In this document: positions 9,195-17,363 of the stretch, piece after piece | How the letters are laid out: each line of letters opens with the position of its first letter | Numbering within the stretch: position 1 is the stretch's first letter | DNA from: Rhizobium tumorigenes | GTDB lineage: Bacteria > Pseudomonadota > Alphaproteobacteria > Rhizobiales > Rhizobiaceae | Assembly (NCBI RefSeq): GCF_003240565.2 | Contig: NZ_CP117255.1 | Location: 186,001 to 250,000 of the forward strand | DNA: 64,000 nucleotides | Reading direction: 5' to 3' | Notes under the pieces: model-generated | The model's input: the letters and a program-made list of their open reading frames with translations, nothing else | Databases searched by the model: none | What the model was told of the DNA's origin: nothing | Program-made: the position numbers and the translations under genes

Positions 9195-10253
9195 ATGCAG
9201 GCAGCAGACGAGATCATCATCGAACGCAACGGCTCGGTCGGCGTCATCCGGCTTAACCGACCGAAGGCGCTGAACAGCCTGACGCTATCCATGGTTCGCG
9301 CCATAGCCAGCAGCCTCGAAAGCTTCGCCGCCGATCCCGCGATTGCCAGTGTCGCTATCATGGGCGAGGGCGAGCGAGGACTTTGTGCCGGCGGCGACAT
9401 CCGCGCCCTGCACCAGAGCGGCAGCACCGGCGGCGAGGACGCCACCAGCTTCTGGCGTGAGGAATTCCGGCTCAACCGGATGATTGCCGAATACCCGAAA
9501 CCCTATGTGGCACTGATGGACGGCATTACCATGGGTGGGGGCGTCGGCATCGCCTCCCATGGCAGCCACCGCATTGTTACCGAGCGGACCCGCCTGGCGA
9601 TGCCCGAGACCGGGATCGGCTACTTCCCCGATGTCGGCGCCACATGGCTGCTCTCGCGCGATGAAGGCGAGACCGGCACCTGGCTTGCCCTGACCGGCCT
9701 TGCCATCGGCGCTGCGGATGCGATCTATGCCGGCCTTGCCGACCATCACGTATCCTCGCAGGACCTCGACGAAGTGATTGCTGCCACTGGCCGATTGCCG
9801 CCGGGCGCTTCGGCGGAAGAGGTTCACTCGGCAATTGCAGCCTTTGCCACGCCGCCGGAAGACGGCGTCTTCGGCGCCAAAGCCGGGGCAATCGGCCGTG
9901 CGTTCGCCCATGACAGCATCGAGGCCATCATGGCGGCGCTGGCCATGGAGCCTGACGCCTTCGCCGCCGATAGCCTGAAGGCCATCGCCACGCGCTCCCC
10001 GACCAGCTTGAAGCTGACCCTGCTTCTGTTGCGCGCCGGGCGGAAAAGCCGTGATCTCGCCGAATGCCTGGAGCGGGAACTCTGCGCCTGCCGCCAGATC
10101 CTCAAGACGCCCGATTTCTACGAGGGCATCCGCGCCGCCATCATCGACAAGGACCGCAATCCGCAATGGTCCCCCGAAAGCCTCGATGCGGTGGACGAGG
10201 CGGCGCTGGAGCGCTTCCTGGAAGTATCCGAGCCGGCGCTGTTCGATCGGTGA
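9195..10253 (+). CDS. Enoyl-CoA hydratase/isomerase family protein, HIBCH-like
   Basis: A 352-residue crotonase-fold protein most like 3-hydroxyisobutyryl-CoA hydrolase, which releases 3-hydroxyisobutyrate in valine breakdown. Seen: the N-terminal crotonase start (VGVIRLNRPKALNSLTLSM), the oxyanion-hole motif LCAGGDIRAL, GITMGGGVGIASHG, and the hydrolase signature MPETGIGYFPDVGATWLLSR with the Glu and Asp used in catalysis. The longer C-terminus (LKLTLLLLRAGR) distinguishes HIBCH-type proteins from short enoyl-CoA hydratases. The start at 9195 is preceded by GGCGGAG; a start 12 codons upstream is possible. It is convergent with the SDR gene, 21 bases away. Confidence 0.85.
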   Translation: MQAADEIIIERNGSVGVIRLNRPKALNSLTLSMVRAIASSLESFAADPAIASVAIMGEGERGLCAGGDIRALHQSGSTGGEDATSFWREEFRLNRMIAEYPKPYVALMDGITMGGGVGIASHGSHRIVTERTRLAMPETGIGYFPDVGATWLLSRDEGETGTWLALTGLAIGAADAIYAGLADHHVSSQDLDEVIAATGRLPPGASAEEVHSAIAAFATPPEDGVFGAKAGAIGRAFAHDSIEAIMAALAMEPDAFAADSLKAIATRSPTSLKLTLLLLRAGRKSRDLAECLERELCACRQILKTPDFYEGIRAAIIDKDRNPQWSPESLDAVDEAALERFLEVSEPALFDR

Positions 10254-10274
10254 AAACGACTGCGTCGCCCTCGG

Positions 10275-11036
10275 TCAGTCCCTGGGCGTATATTCGACCA
10301 TCATCGCCAGCACCTCGTCGAATTGCCCCATCCGCTCGGCATTGCGAAAATAGCGCACGCGTTCGACGCTCACTTCTTCCGGCGATTGGTCGCCATTGCC
10401 ATGGAGTAATGCCATGACCTCGTCGGCAAACTCGCCGAGGGGCTGTGAGTTCGGGTCTTTTGACTGACCCGGGGTTAGCTCCGTCTGCACCTGAGGCGGA
10501 ATGATCTCGATGACCTCGACGCATCCCTTGAGCAGCGGGCGGATGGCGGCGGTGTAGGAGTGGATCGCGGCCTTGGAGGCGCTGTAGGTGGGCGAGGCCG
10601 GGTAGGGAACGAAGGCTGTGCCGGACGAAACATTGATGATCGCCGCATGGTTTTGTGCGGAGAGGTGGTCGATCAGCGCATTCGTCATCCGGATCGGACC
10701 CAGCACATTAGTTACGATCATACGTTCCGCGTCGGCGAGGTCGCGCCTCCGTGTCGGATTTTCGCTCTTGTAGGTCCCGGCGTTGTTCACCAGCACATTC
10801 AGATCCGGATAGGCAGCAATGATCTCGCCTATACCCGTTTCGACCGCAGCAGCATCGTCGATGTCGAGTTCGTGGACGAAGATGTTAGCCCGACCCTGCG
10901 CTGTTTCCTCTAGCATCTCGCGGCGGCGCCCGGTGACGATGACGCGATTGCCGGCATCGTGCCAGCGCTGGGCAAGCGCACGCCCGATGCCCGAACCGCC
11001 GCCTGTGACGAGGATTGTGTTGCCGCTTGCCTTCAT
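10275..11036 (-). CDS. Short-chain dehydrogenase/reductase
   Basis: A 253-residue classical SDR, a cytoplasmic NAD(P)(H)-dependent oxidoreductase of unknown substrate. Seen: the cofactor motif TGGGSGIGRALA near the N-terminus, VTGRR (Arg residues suggesting NADP(H)), LDIDD, the NNAG motif, the catalytic Ser in INVSSGTAF and the YSASK active-site motif. The C-terminal part (EIIPPQVQTELTPGQ) resembles the DltE-like SDR subgroup. It is divergent from the PadR regulator at 11118 with only 81 bases between the starts, so it is probably that regulator's target. Confidence 0.9.
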   Translation of the reverse strand: MKASGNTILVTGGGSGIGRALAQRWHDAGNRVIVTGRRREMLEETAQGRANIFVHELDIDDAAAVETGIGEIIAAYPDLNVLVNNAGTYKSENPTRRRDLADAERMIVTNVLGPIRMTNALIDHLSAQNHAAIINVSSGTAFVPYPASPTYSASKAAIHSYTAAIRPLLKGCVEVIEIIPPQVQTELTPGQSKDPNSQPLGEFADEVMALLHGNGDQSPEEVSVERVRYFRNAERMGQFDEVLAMMVEYTPRD

Positions 11037-11060
11037 GTCGTTCTACTCCTTCAAGAGATA

Positions 11061-11101
11061 CCCGAAAATTCGGGATGCAGGGGATTACTCCTGCGAGAGT
11101 A
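11061..11101. promoter_or_regulatory. Putative operator region between the SDR gene and padR-like gene
   Basis: Two palindromes lie in the 81-base divergent gap: CCCGAA-AA-TTCGGG at 11061-11074 and TACTC-CTGCGA-GAGTA at 11086-11101. Either could bind the PadR-type dimer encoded next door. This is inference from position and symmetry only. Confidence 0.4.
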
Positions 11102-11117
11102 GTATCGTGAGAGTAAG

Positions 11118-11678
11118 ATGTCGTCAATCCGGTTGTTCATTCTGTCGTCCTTCGATCTGCTCGGCCCCATGCATGGCCATCGGCTCCGGCTCGAAGCCGA
11201 AAACCGCTATGTGTCGCTGTGGACCGACATATCGGTCGGCGCCGTCTACGGTGCGATGTCGAGGCTGGCGGAGGAGAAGCTTCTTCGTCAGATCAGCGAA
11301 GAGCGTGATGGCAATCGTCCCGTGCGGCAGATCTATGAGATCACTGACGAGGGTCGGCGCGTTCTAGCCGATCTCCGCCGTGCTGGCCTGACCGACATCT
11401 GGTACAAGCATGATCCGTTCGATCTTGCCCTGATCCGGCTCGATCCCGCCAGCGCCGCCGAACTGCCGCGCCTCCTCGATATCAGGTTGAAGGCGCTCGA
11501 AGCGCAGCTAGCGGAAGCCAACCGCATCAACGACTGGGCGGCTCCCTACATCGGCATCACGAAACGATCGGCGCTTAAGCACGGGCAGCATCGGTTACGG
11601 GCCGAGATCGGTTACCTGCGTGAGGTGATGGCCGATATCGATGCCATCGTCGCAGAGGTCGGTGCGGGCAAAGTCTGA
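11118..11678 (+). CDS. PadR-family transcriptional regulator
   Basis: A 186-residue PadR-type repressor. The N-terminal winged helix (about residues 1-90) contains the family marks FDLLGPMHGHRL, DISVGAVYGAMSRLAEEKLL and QIYEITDEGRRVLADL. The C-terminal helical region (about 100-180) fits the dimerisation domain. PadR proteins usually repress a neighbouring detoxification or export gene and are released by a small ligand. Here the only close partner is the divergent SDR gene. The start at 11118 is the first Met in frame with MSSIRLFILSSFDLLG; its ribosome-binding site (GAGAGTAAG) is modest. Confidence 0.88.
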   Translation: MSSIRLFILSSFDLLGPMHGHRLRLEAENRYVSLWTDISVGAVYGAMSRLAEEKLLRQISEERDGNRPVRQIYEITDEGRRVLADLRRAGLTDIWYKHDPFDLALIRLDPASAAELPRLLDIRLKALEAQLAEANRINDWAAPYIGITKRSALKHGQHRLRAEIGYLREVMADIDAIVAEVGAGKV

Positions 11679-11813
11679 CCGCTACCGCCACTTGCCCCGC
11701 ATTCGCGCCCCCGTCCTCGGCAAGGGTCGCAATTCGCGATGGCTGCCCGCAGTCCTGGCAGCCATCGCCGATTTCGGGTTCGTATCAGCAGTGACACAAC
11801 ACTCTGGTCGAAT

Positions 11814-12212
11814 CTAAGCCTTTGCCGGCAGGCGGGCTATCACCTTGATCTCGAAATCAAAGCCGGCGAGCCATGTCACCCCGACGGCAGTCCAGGTTGG
11901 ATAAGGCTTTTCCCCGAAGTAGCGCTGCTTGACCGGCATGATGGTGTCGAACTGGTTCTGCGGATCGGTGTGGAACGTCGTGACATCCATCACATCCTCG
12001 AAGGTGCAGCCCGCTGCTTTGAGCACGGCAGCCAGGTTCTCGAAGGCACGTTCAACCTGGCCCTGGAATTCGGGTTCAGGTGTCCCGTCGATGCGGCTGC
12101 CGACCTGGCCGGAGACAAACAGCAGGTCGCCGGACTGTATCGCTGCCGAATAGCCGTGTGCCTCGTAGAGCGCATGTCTGTCAGGTGGAAATATCGCGTT
12201 TCGCGTTGTCAT
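11814..12212 (-). CDS. RidA/YjgF/UK114-family protein lacking the catalytic Arg
   Basis: A 132-residue Rid-superfamily protein, normally a trimer with ligand pockets between subunits. Seen: DLLFVSGQVGSRIDG and QVERAFENLAAVLKAAGCTFEDVMDVTTF, then YPTWTAVGVTWLAGFDFEIKVIA. True RidA imine deaminases carry Arg in the segment equivalent to YPTWTAVGV (usually PARSCVEV). Here that position is Trp, so 2-aminoacrylate deaminase activity is doubtful and one of the non-RidA subfamilies is more likely. The start at 12212 has GGAAGGAATGAA directly upstream; longer frames run into the operator region. It is divergent from the TetR gene at 12357. Confidence 0.85.
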   Translation of the reverse strand: MTTRNAIFPPDRHALYEAHGYSAAIQSGDLLFVSGQVGSRIDGTPEPEFQGQVERAFENLAAVLKAAGCTFEDVMDVTTFHTDPQNQFDTIMPVKQRYFGEKPYPTWTAVGVTWLAGFDFEIKVIARLPAKA

Positions 12213-12274
12213 TTCATTCCTTCCGGCCCCGGTGGGCGCATCGCCCGCAGGCTTCCCACGGCAGGCAATTTGAG

Positions 12275-12338
12275 ATACGTTACGTATGCGAAAGTAGAGG
12301 ACATACGGTGCGTATGTCAATCCATATACGGTACGTAT
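12275..12338. promoter_or_regulatory. Three-copy palindromic operator between the Rid-family and tetR-family genes
   Basis: Three 13-bp near-identical palindromes of form ATACGKTRCGTAT lie in the 144-bp divergent gap, at 12275-12287 (ATACGTTACGTAT), 12303-12315 (ATACGGTGCGTAT) and 12326-12338 (ATACGGTACGTAT). Centre spacing is 28 and 23 bp. The nearest copy ends 18 bases before the tetR-type start. This is the expected layout for autoregulation plus control of the divergent gene. Confidence 0.75.
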
Positions 12339-12356
12339 GTGAAGACGGAATGATAG

Positions 12357-12950
12357 ATGGCGAAGCGGCGTGTTGAGACGATGGAAGAAAACCGGGGCAA
12401 GCTCATTGCCGCCGGGCGCAAGGCGTTTGCGGAAAAGGGCTATTTCGCCGCGTCCATGGACGAATTGACGGCTGACGCTGGCCTGACGCGTGGCGCGCTG
12501 TACCACAACTTCGGAGACAAGCGCGGACTGCTCGCCGCCGTGGTCAACGAGATTGATTCAGAGATGGCGCAACGGGCCAAGGCGATTGGTGCGGCGCAAT
12601 CAGACGAGTGGCAGGGTCTGCTCGCGGAGGCGGCGGCCTATATCCAGATGGCGCTGGACCCCGAGGTTCAAAGGATTGTCCTACTCGACGGCCCCGCTGT
12701 CCTCGGAGACCCATCAAAATGGCCCAGCCAGGACAACTGCCTCGATGTGACAAGGCAGGCGGTGCAAAAGCTCATGGAAAAAGGAATCCTCAAGCCCCTG
12801 GATGCCGAGGCGGTTGCCCGACTTCTCAGCGGGGCTGCGCTGAATGCCGCGCTGTGGGTCGCAGCAAGTGAAGACGCCGAGGCCGTCCTCCCGAAGGCCC
12901 TCGACGCGTTTCAGGCACTGGCCACGGGCCTGCTCGCCAAACCAGTGTGA
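12357..12950 (+). CDS. TetR-family transcriptional regulator
   Basis: A 197-residue TetR-type repressor. The N-terminal three-helix DNA-binding domain is clear: RGKLIAAGRKAFAEKGYFAASMDEL, then LTRGALYHNFGDKRGLL with the recognition helix, within residues 10-60. The rest is the helical ligand-binding/dimer domain, with a C-terminal segment typical of the TetR_C group near AcrR-like regulators. The start at 12357 follows GACGGAATGATAG. It very likely binds the three palindromes upstream and controls itself and the divergent Rid-family gene; the inducer is unknown. Confidence 0.92.
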   Translation: MAKRRVETMEENRGKLIAAGRKAFAEKGYFAASMDELTADAGLTRGALYHNFGDKRGLLAAVVNEIDSEMAQRAKAIGAAQSDEWQGLLAEAAAYIQMALDPEVQRIVLLDGPAVLGDPSKWPSQDNCLDVTRQAVQKLMEKGILKPLDAEAVARLLSGAALNAALWVAASEDAEAVLPKALDAFQALATGLLAKPV

Positions 12951-13218
12951 GGCACATCAAAGCTCGGCGGCGAAATCCGCCAGAATTCGGAGCCCCGGCA
13001 CCCCTCCGCGGCTCTTGAAGCGATGTCCCCCGGGAATTGGTTCGTTGACAAAGATTTCCCGCGGTGATTGAAGTGGCGCGGGTTACGAACACCTGCCGCC
13101 TGCAGACGCAAGTCACGGTGAAGTTCGGCAGACAGACTATCCTCACCCTCGAAGCATTTCGGTGGTGGCAATGCGGGCCCCCATCCTCAGCCGAAATGCC
13201 TCTCTGGAGGAGTGAGCA

Positions 13219-14616
13219 ATGTCCACAAGACATTCTGACGACAACCTATTTCTGACTGCGCCTGTGCACAAAATATTTGCCGCTACCGCCTTGCCCATGG
13301 CTGCCATCATGCTGATGAATGGGCTTCTCGGTATCGTCGACGCCGCATTCCTCGGTCGGTTCGTCGGCGCGAAAGCCATGGTAGCTGTCGGCATCGCCTT
13401 CCCCGTGCTCATGCTGACCATTGCCTTCTCCACGCTCGTCAGCGCCGGGATGTCCAGTTTGCTGGCTCGCCAGCTTGGCGCCTCTGCCCGCGACGCGGCT
13501 GCCGCGACCTTTGCGGCCGCCCATGGGCTTGCCCTGCTCATCGCCGCAATGCTGATCCTGATATTTCTGGCGGGAGGATGGAGCTTTGCCTTGCGAAGTG
13601 CCGGATCCGACCGATCGGTTGCGGAAATGGTCTGGGTCTTTCTGGCGATCAGCATATTCGGAACTCCGGTGCAGTTCCTGTTGGGGATTCACGCCGATGC
13701 CTGGAGGAACGAGGGAAAAGCGGGGTTGATGGCGCTCATGTCACTTGCCGTGACGCTCATCAATATTGTGCTGAACTATATCATGATCGTGCTGCTGGAA
13801 CTCGGAATCGCCGGATCGGCTCTCGGCACGATGCTCGCGCAGGCAATAGGGCTGGCACTGTTGGTCGGCTTGCGCCCGTTTGTCGGCGGGATGATGCCCC
13901 TTGGGAGCCTCTGGCGGAACCGCTGGACAGGGGAATGGCGACGGCTGCTGGCGCTAGGAGCGCCGGTCAGTCTGAGTTTCATGGGCATAGCACTTTCGGG
14001 AACGGCCGTGCTTCTTGCCCTGCGTCTCGGCATCAATTCAGATTACGAGAAATCCATTGCCGCCTATGGCATTGCGACCCGCGTTTTCGGTTTCACGTTT
14101 TTGCCGATCATGGCGATCGCGATGGCTATGCAGAGTGTGGTCGGCAACAATGTCGGTGCCGGCTTCTGCGCCCGCGCCGACAAGGCCCTTTGGATCGCGG
14201 CGGCAACCGTATTGGTCTATTGTTTTGCCGTGGAAGTTTTTCTGCTCTGCGCCGGGGGTAGCGTCGGCGCATTGTTTGTCTCAAATCCCGATGTGATTGC
14301 CGAAACCGGAAGGCTTTTCCGGCCTATGGCGGCTCTCTACCTGGTTTCAGGACCGGTTTTCGTCTTCGGACTGTATTTTCAGGCCGTGGGCCAGCCGGCG
14401 CTGGCGGGCTTGCTGACGGTAGCAAAGCCATTCGTGCTGCTGCCGTTGCTCATCGCGGTTATTGCAGCCATGGGGGGCGCCGATCTGATCTGGTTCGCCT
14501 ATCCGCTGGCAGATAGTCTCATCGCGATTGTCGCCCTGCTGGTGCTGTCTTCTGCCCTGAGAACGCATAGGCGAGCCAGCGGGATGGGCTTTAGTAGTAT
14601 GGGGAGGCCGTCATGA
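13219..14616 (+). CDS. MATE-family multidrug/Na+-type efflux protein
   Basis: A 465-residue inner-membrane exporter of the MATE (DinF/NorM) family, with about 12 hydrophobic segments. Seen: the N-terminal half start (PMAAIMLMNGLLGIVDAAFLG), which is the first-helix MATE signature, the repeat of this pattern in the second half (GAPVSLSFMGIALSGTAVLL), and the central loop GIHADAWRNEGKAGLMALM. These proteins extrude cationic drugs or metabolites using H+ or Na+ gradients; the substrate is not readable. The ATG at 13219 is preceded by GGAGGAGTGAGCA. Its stop overlaps the next gene's ATG by four bases, so the two are translationally coupled. Confidence 0.92.
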   Translation: MSTRHSDDNLFLTAPVHKIFAATALPMAAIMLMNGLLGIVDAAFLGRFVGAKAMVAVGIAFPVLMLTIAFSTLVSAGMSSLLARQLGASARDAAAATFAAAHGLALLIAAMLILIFLAGGWSFALRSAGSDRSVAEMVWVFLAISIFGTPVQFLLGIHADAWRNEGKAGLMALMSLAVTLINIVLNYIMIVLLELGIAGSALGTMLAQAIGLALLVGLRPFVGGMMPLGSLWRNRWTGEWRRLLALGAPVSLSFMGIALSGTAVLLALRLGINSDYEKSIAAYGIATRVFGFTFLPIMAIAMAMQSVVGNNVGAGFCARADKALWIAAATVLVYCFAVEVFLLCAGGSVGALFVSNPDVIAETGRLFRPMAALYLVSGPVFVFGLYFQAVGQPALAGLLTVAKPFVLLPLLIAVIAAMGGADLIWFAYPLADSLIAIVALLVLSSALRTHRRASGMGFSSMGRPS

Positions 14617-15035
14617 CTGTCAAAACCATTGCGGAAGCCAAAGCACAGGCAAAAAAACTGAAGACCGCCTTAGCTCTCCAGGGTGTCAGTTTGGGTCATG
14701 GCCACGCACTAGAGGTAATTGCCCATCAGTCCGATGCTCGCGACTGGAACACCTTGTCGGCACGTCTTGCAGAGGCAGTTCCTTCACCATTTTTCCTGCG
14801 TCAAAGGGTGCAGGGGCAGTATCTCGGGCAAGCCTTCAAAGGCGAGATCAACGCCTTGTCCTCCACGGGGAAACACTATTCCGTCTCTGTCCGGCTTGAT
14901 GAACCGGCGGATACGGTGACCTTCGCTGGCTTCTCCAACATGCGCCGCGTGGTCAGAAGCGTTGTTGACGGCAATGGAAATTCAATCCGGAAGACGTCGA
15001 ACGGAACATTCCACTTGGTCTTGGCGCCGCTATGA
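14613..15035 (+). CDS. Small protein with glyoxalase-like (Glyoxalase_8) N-terminal domain
   Basis: A 140-residue protein. Its first 55 residues (AKAQAKKLKTALALQGVSLGHGHALEVIAHQ, then DARDWNTLSARL; quoted from residues 8-50) match the short helical glyoxalase-related domain found in many alphaproteobacterial proteins. The C-terminal part looks like a small beta domain (FKGEINALSSTGKHYSVSVRL, FAGFSNMRRVVRSVV). It starts at the ATG overlapping the MATE stop (ATGA at 14613-14616), so it is co-translated with the exporter. Its role is unknown. The pairing may be a chance operon or may reflect handling of the exported compound. The domain name is from memory of the family pattern. Confidence 0.7.
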   Translation: MTVKTIAEAKAQAKKLKTALALQGVSLGHGHALEVIAHQSDARDWNTLSARLAEAVPSPFFLRQRVQGQYLGQAFKGEINALSSTGKHYSVSVRLDEPADTVTFAGFSNMRRVVRSVVDGNGNSIRKTSNGTFHLVLAPL

Positions 15036-15045
15036 GGGACTGCCG

Positions 15046-17115
15046 CTACCGCCACATCCCCCGCATACGCGCGCCGACATCTACCCGGATCTGCCTTGCC
15101 TGCTGGGCGGCGGGTGAGTCTGAGCGGGCGGTGGGCCAGCCGCAGACTTCGAAGAACTGCAGCAGGGTCGCGGGTATGAAGCGGGTACGGTTGGCATAGA
15201 CGTGACGGTCGCCCTGGGCGTTCTGGCCGTGGACGAAGAAGCGTTGCGGCAGGACCAGGTCGAGATTGTCCTTGGCGCGGGTCATCGCCACGTAGAGCAG
15301 CCGACGCTCCTCCTCGATCTCGGCTGATGTGCCGACGCCGAGATCCGAGGGAATGCAGCCGTCGATGACGTTCAGCATGAATACCTTGGTCCATTCCTGG
15401 CCCTTGGCGGAATGGATGGTCGAGAGGATGAGATAATCCTCGTCGAGTAGCGGCACGCCGGCCTGGTCGCTCGTCGCATCCGGCGGGTCGAGCGTAAGTT
15501 CGGTTAGAAAACGTTCCCGCGAGGGATAGCCCGAAGCGATCTGTTCGAGCTGCAGAAGATCCGCCTGTCGTGTCGCGGCATCCTCGTGCAAGCGCTCCAG
15601 ATGTGGCGCATACCATTCCCGCACCAGGCCGATCTCGGCCGGCCAGCCGGCCTTGCCCGATTTCACCGCCTGCAAGGTCTCGACAAAACTGGTCCAGTCA
15701 TCGCCGCTGCGAGGCGGGGCGGGGATTTCGGTCAGCGCGGTAATCGGGCTCGCCTCGTCGTCCATCCGGTCGAGCACTTTTTGCGCTGTCGACGGTCCGA
15801 CACCGGGCAGAAGCTGCATCAGTCGGAAACCGGCCACGCGGTCGCGTGGGTTCTGGGCAAAGCGCAGGGCGGCCAGCATATCCTTCACGTGGGCGCTGTC
15901 GAGGAATTTCAGGCCGCCGAACTTGACGAATGGAATGTTGCGCCGCGTCAGTTCGATCTCCAGCGGGCCGGAGTGGTGCGAGGCCCGGAAGAGAACCGCC
16001 TGCTGTTTGAGAATTGTCCCGCTCTCGCGGTTCTCGAGCACCATGTCGGCGATGTAGCGGGCCTGATCGGCCTCGTCACGGACGGTCACCAGCTTCGGAC
16101 GCTGTGCCGACGTCCGCTCGGTGCGCAGATTTTTGGTAAAGCGCTCCGAGGCGAGATCGATGACGGCGTTGGCGGCGGCAAGGATCGGCTGCGTCGAGCG
16201 GTAGTTGCGGTCGAGCGTGACGATACGGGCGGCTGGCGAAAACGATGCAGGGAAATCGAGGATGTTGCGTACCGTCGCCGCGCGGAAGGAGTAGATCGAC
16301 TGGGCGTCGTCGCCGACAACCGTAAGGCCCTGTCCGCCAGGCTTCAGCGCCATCAGGATGGACGATTGCAGCCGGTTGGTGTCCTGGTATTCGTCGACCA
16401 TGACATGGTCGAACCGGTTGCCAATGTCTTCGGCGATCAGCGGCTCATGCACCATATGCGCCCAGTAGAGCAGCAGGTCGTCGTAATCGAGGACGTTCTG
16501 CACCTGCTTCGCCTCGACATAGCTGGCAAAGAGTTCCCGCAGCTGGTTTTCCCAGGTGGCGCACCATGGGAAGACATCGCGCAGAACCTGGTCCAGCGGC
16601 GTCTCGGAATTGACCGCGCGCGAATAGATGGCAAGGCAGGTGCCTTTGGTCGGAAAGCGGTTCTCGGTCTTTGAAAAACCGAGGTCATGCCTGATCAGGT
16701 TCATCAGGTCGGCGCTGTCTTCGCGGTCGTGGATCGTAAACGCCGGGTCGAGGCCGATCTGTTCGGCATAATCGCGCAGCAGGCGCGCGCCGATGCCGTG
16801 GAATGTCCCGCTCCAGGCCAGTGCATCCGTCATGATTCCGGCTTTCGGGCCGAGCACCTGGGCGCAGATCTTCTCGACGCGGCGGCCCATCTCGGCAGCA
16901 GCCCGGCGCGAGAAGGTCATCAGCAGGATACGGCGCGGATCGGCGCCCTTGACGATCAGGTGGGCAACGCGGTGGGCGAGCGTGTTGGTCTTTCCGGAGC
17001 CGGCGCCGGCGATCACTAGCAGGGGGCCTGAAACATGGCTTCCGTCGATATCGGTGCCGTGCTCGACGGCCAGCCGCTGCTCGGGATTGAGTTTTTCCAG
17101 ATAGGCGGCGTTCAT
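15046..17115 (-). CDS. UvrD/PcrA-type superfamily 1 DNA helicase
   Basis: A 689-residue ATP-dependent 3'-5' DNA helicase of the UvrD/Rep/PcrA group, shorter than rhizobial UvrD1 proteins. Motifs in order: Q-motif LNPEQRLAVEHG, Walker A AGAGSGKTNTLAHR, motif Ia LLMTFSRRAAAEMGRR, motif II MVDEYQDTN, motif III VVGDDAQSIYSFRAA, motif IV LDRNYRST, motif V STIHSAKGQEWTKVF and motif VI EEERRLLYVAMTRA. All catalytic residues are present. The final 40 residues contain no C-terminal Tudor-like domain as in PcrA. The ATG at 17115 is preceded by AGAGGAGAGCCA on the coding strand. It probably acts in repair or in restart of blocked forks. It is alone on its strand. Confidence 0.92.
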   Translation of the reverse strand: MNAAYLEKLNPEQRLAVEHGTDIDGSHVSGPLLVIAGAGSGKTNTLAHRVAHLIVKGADPRRILLMTFSRRAAAEMGRRVEKICAQVLGPKAGIMTDALAWSGTFHGIGARLLRDYAEQIGLDPAFTIHDREDSADLMNLIRHDLGFSKTENRFPTKGTCLAIYSRAVNSETPLDQVLRDVFPWCATWENQLRELFASYVEAKQVQNVLDYDDLLLYWAHMVHEPLIAEDIGNRFDHVMVDEYQDTNRLQSSILMALKPGGQGLTVVGDDAQSIYSFRAATVRNILDFPASFSPAARIVTLDRNYRSTQPILAAANAVIDLASERFTKNLRTERTSAQRPKLVTVRDEADQARYIADMVLENRESGTILKQQAVLFRASHHSGPLEIELTRRNIPFVKFGGLKFLDSAHVKDMLAALRFAQNPRDRVAGFRLMQLLPGVGPSTAQKVLDRMDDEASPITALTEIPAPPRSGDDWTSFVETLQAVKSGKAGWPAEIGLVREWYAPHLERLHEDAATRQADLLQLEQIASGYPSRERFLTELTLDPPDATSDQAGVPLLDEDYLILSTIHSAKGQEWTKVFMLNVIDGCIPSDLGVGTSAEIEEERRLLYVAMTRAKDNLDLVLPQRFFVHGQNAQGDRHVYANRTRFIPATLLQFFEVCGWPTARSDSPAAQQARQIRVDVGARMRGMWR

Positions 17116-17363
17116 TGGCTCTCCTCTATTGCTCCGGAGCGGCCGCTGCCATGCCGTATTGTATTTCCGAAGATTTTCGAAGCACCATTAGATTGCCCGA
17201 ATGTTCGTTAAATGTTCTGAATCGGCGAAAACTGTCAAGCGAGCTTGGGCCGGTTTGACGCAACGACGCGCAGAATGGCGGCGGTCGGCTTTCGTTTACT
17301 TAACGAATCGGAAAGGTTAGCAATGTCTTTAATATTATTGCGTGCCCCGGGAGAAGCGTCGGA

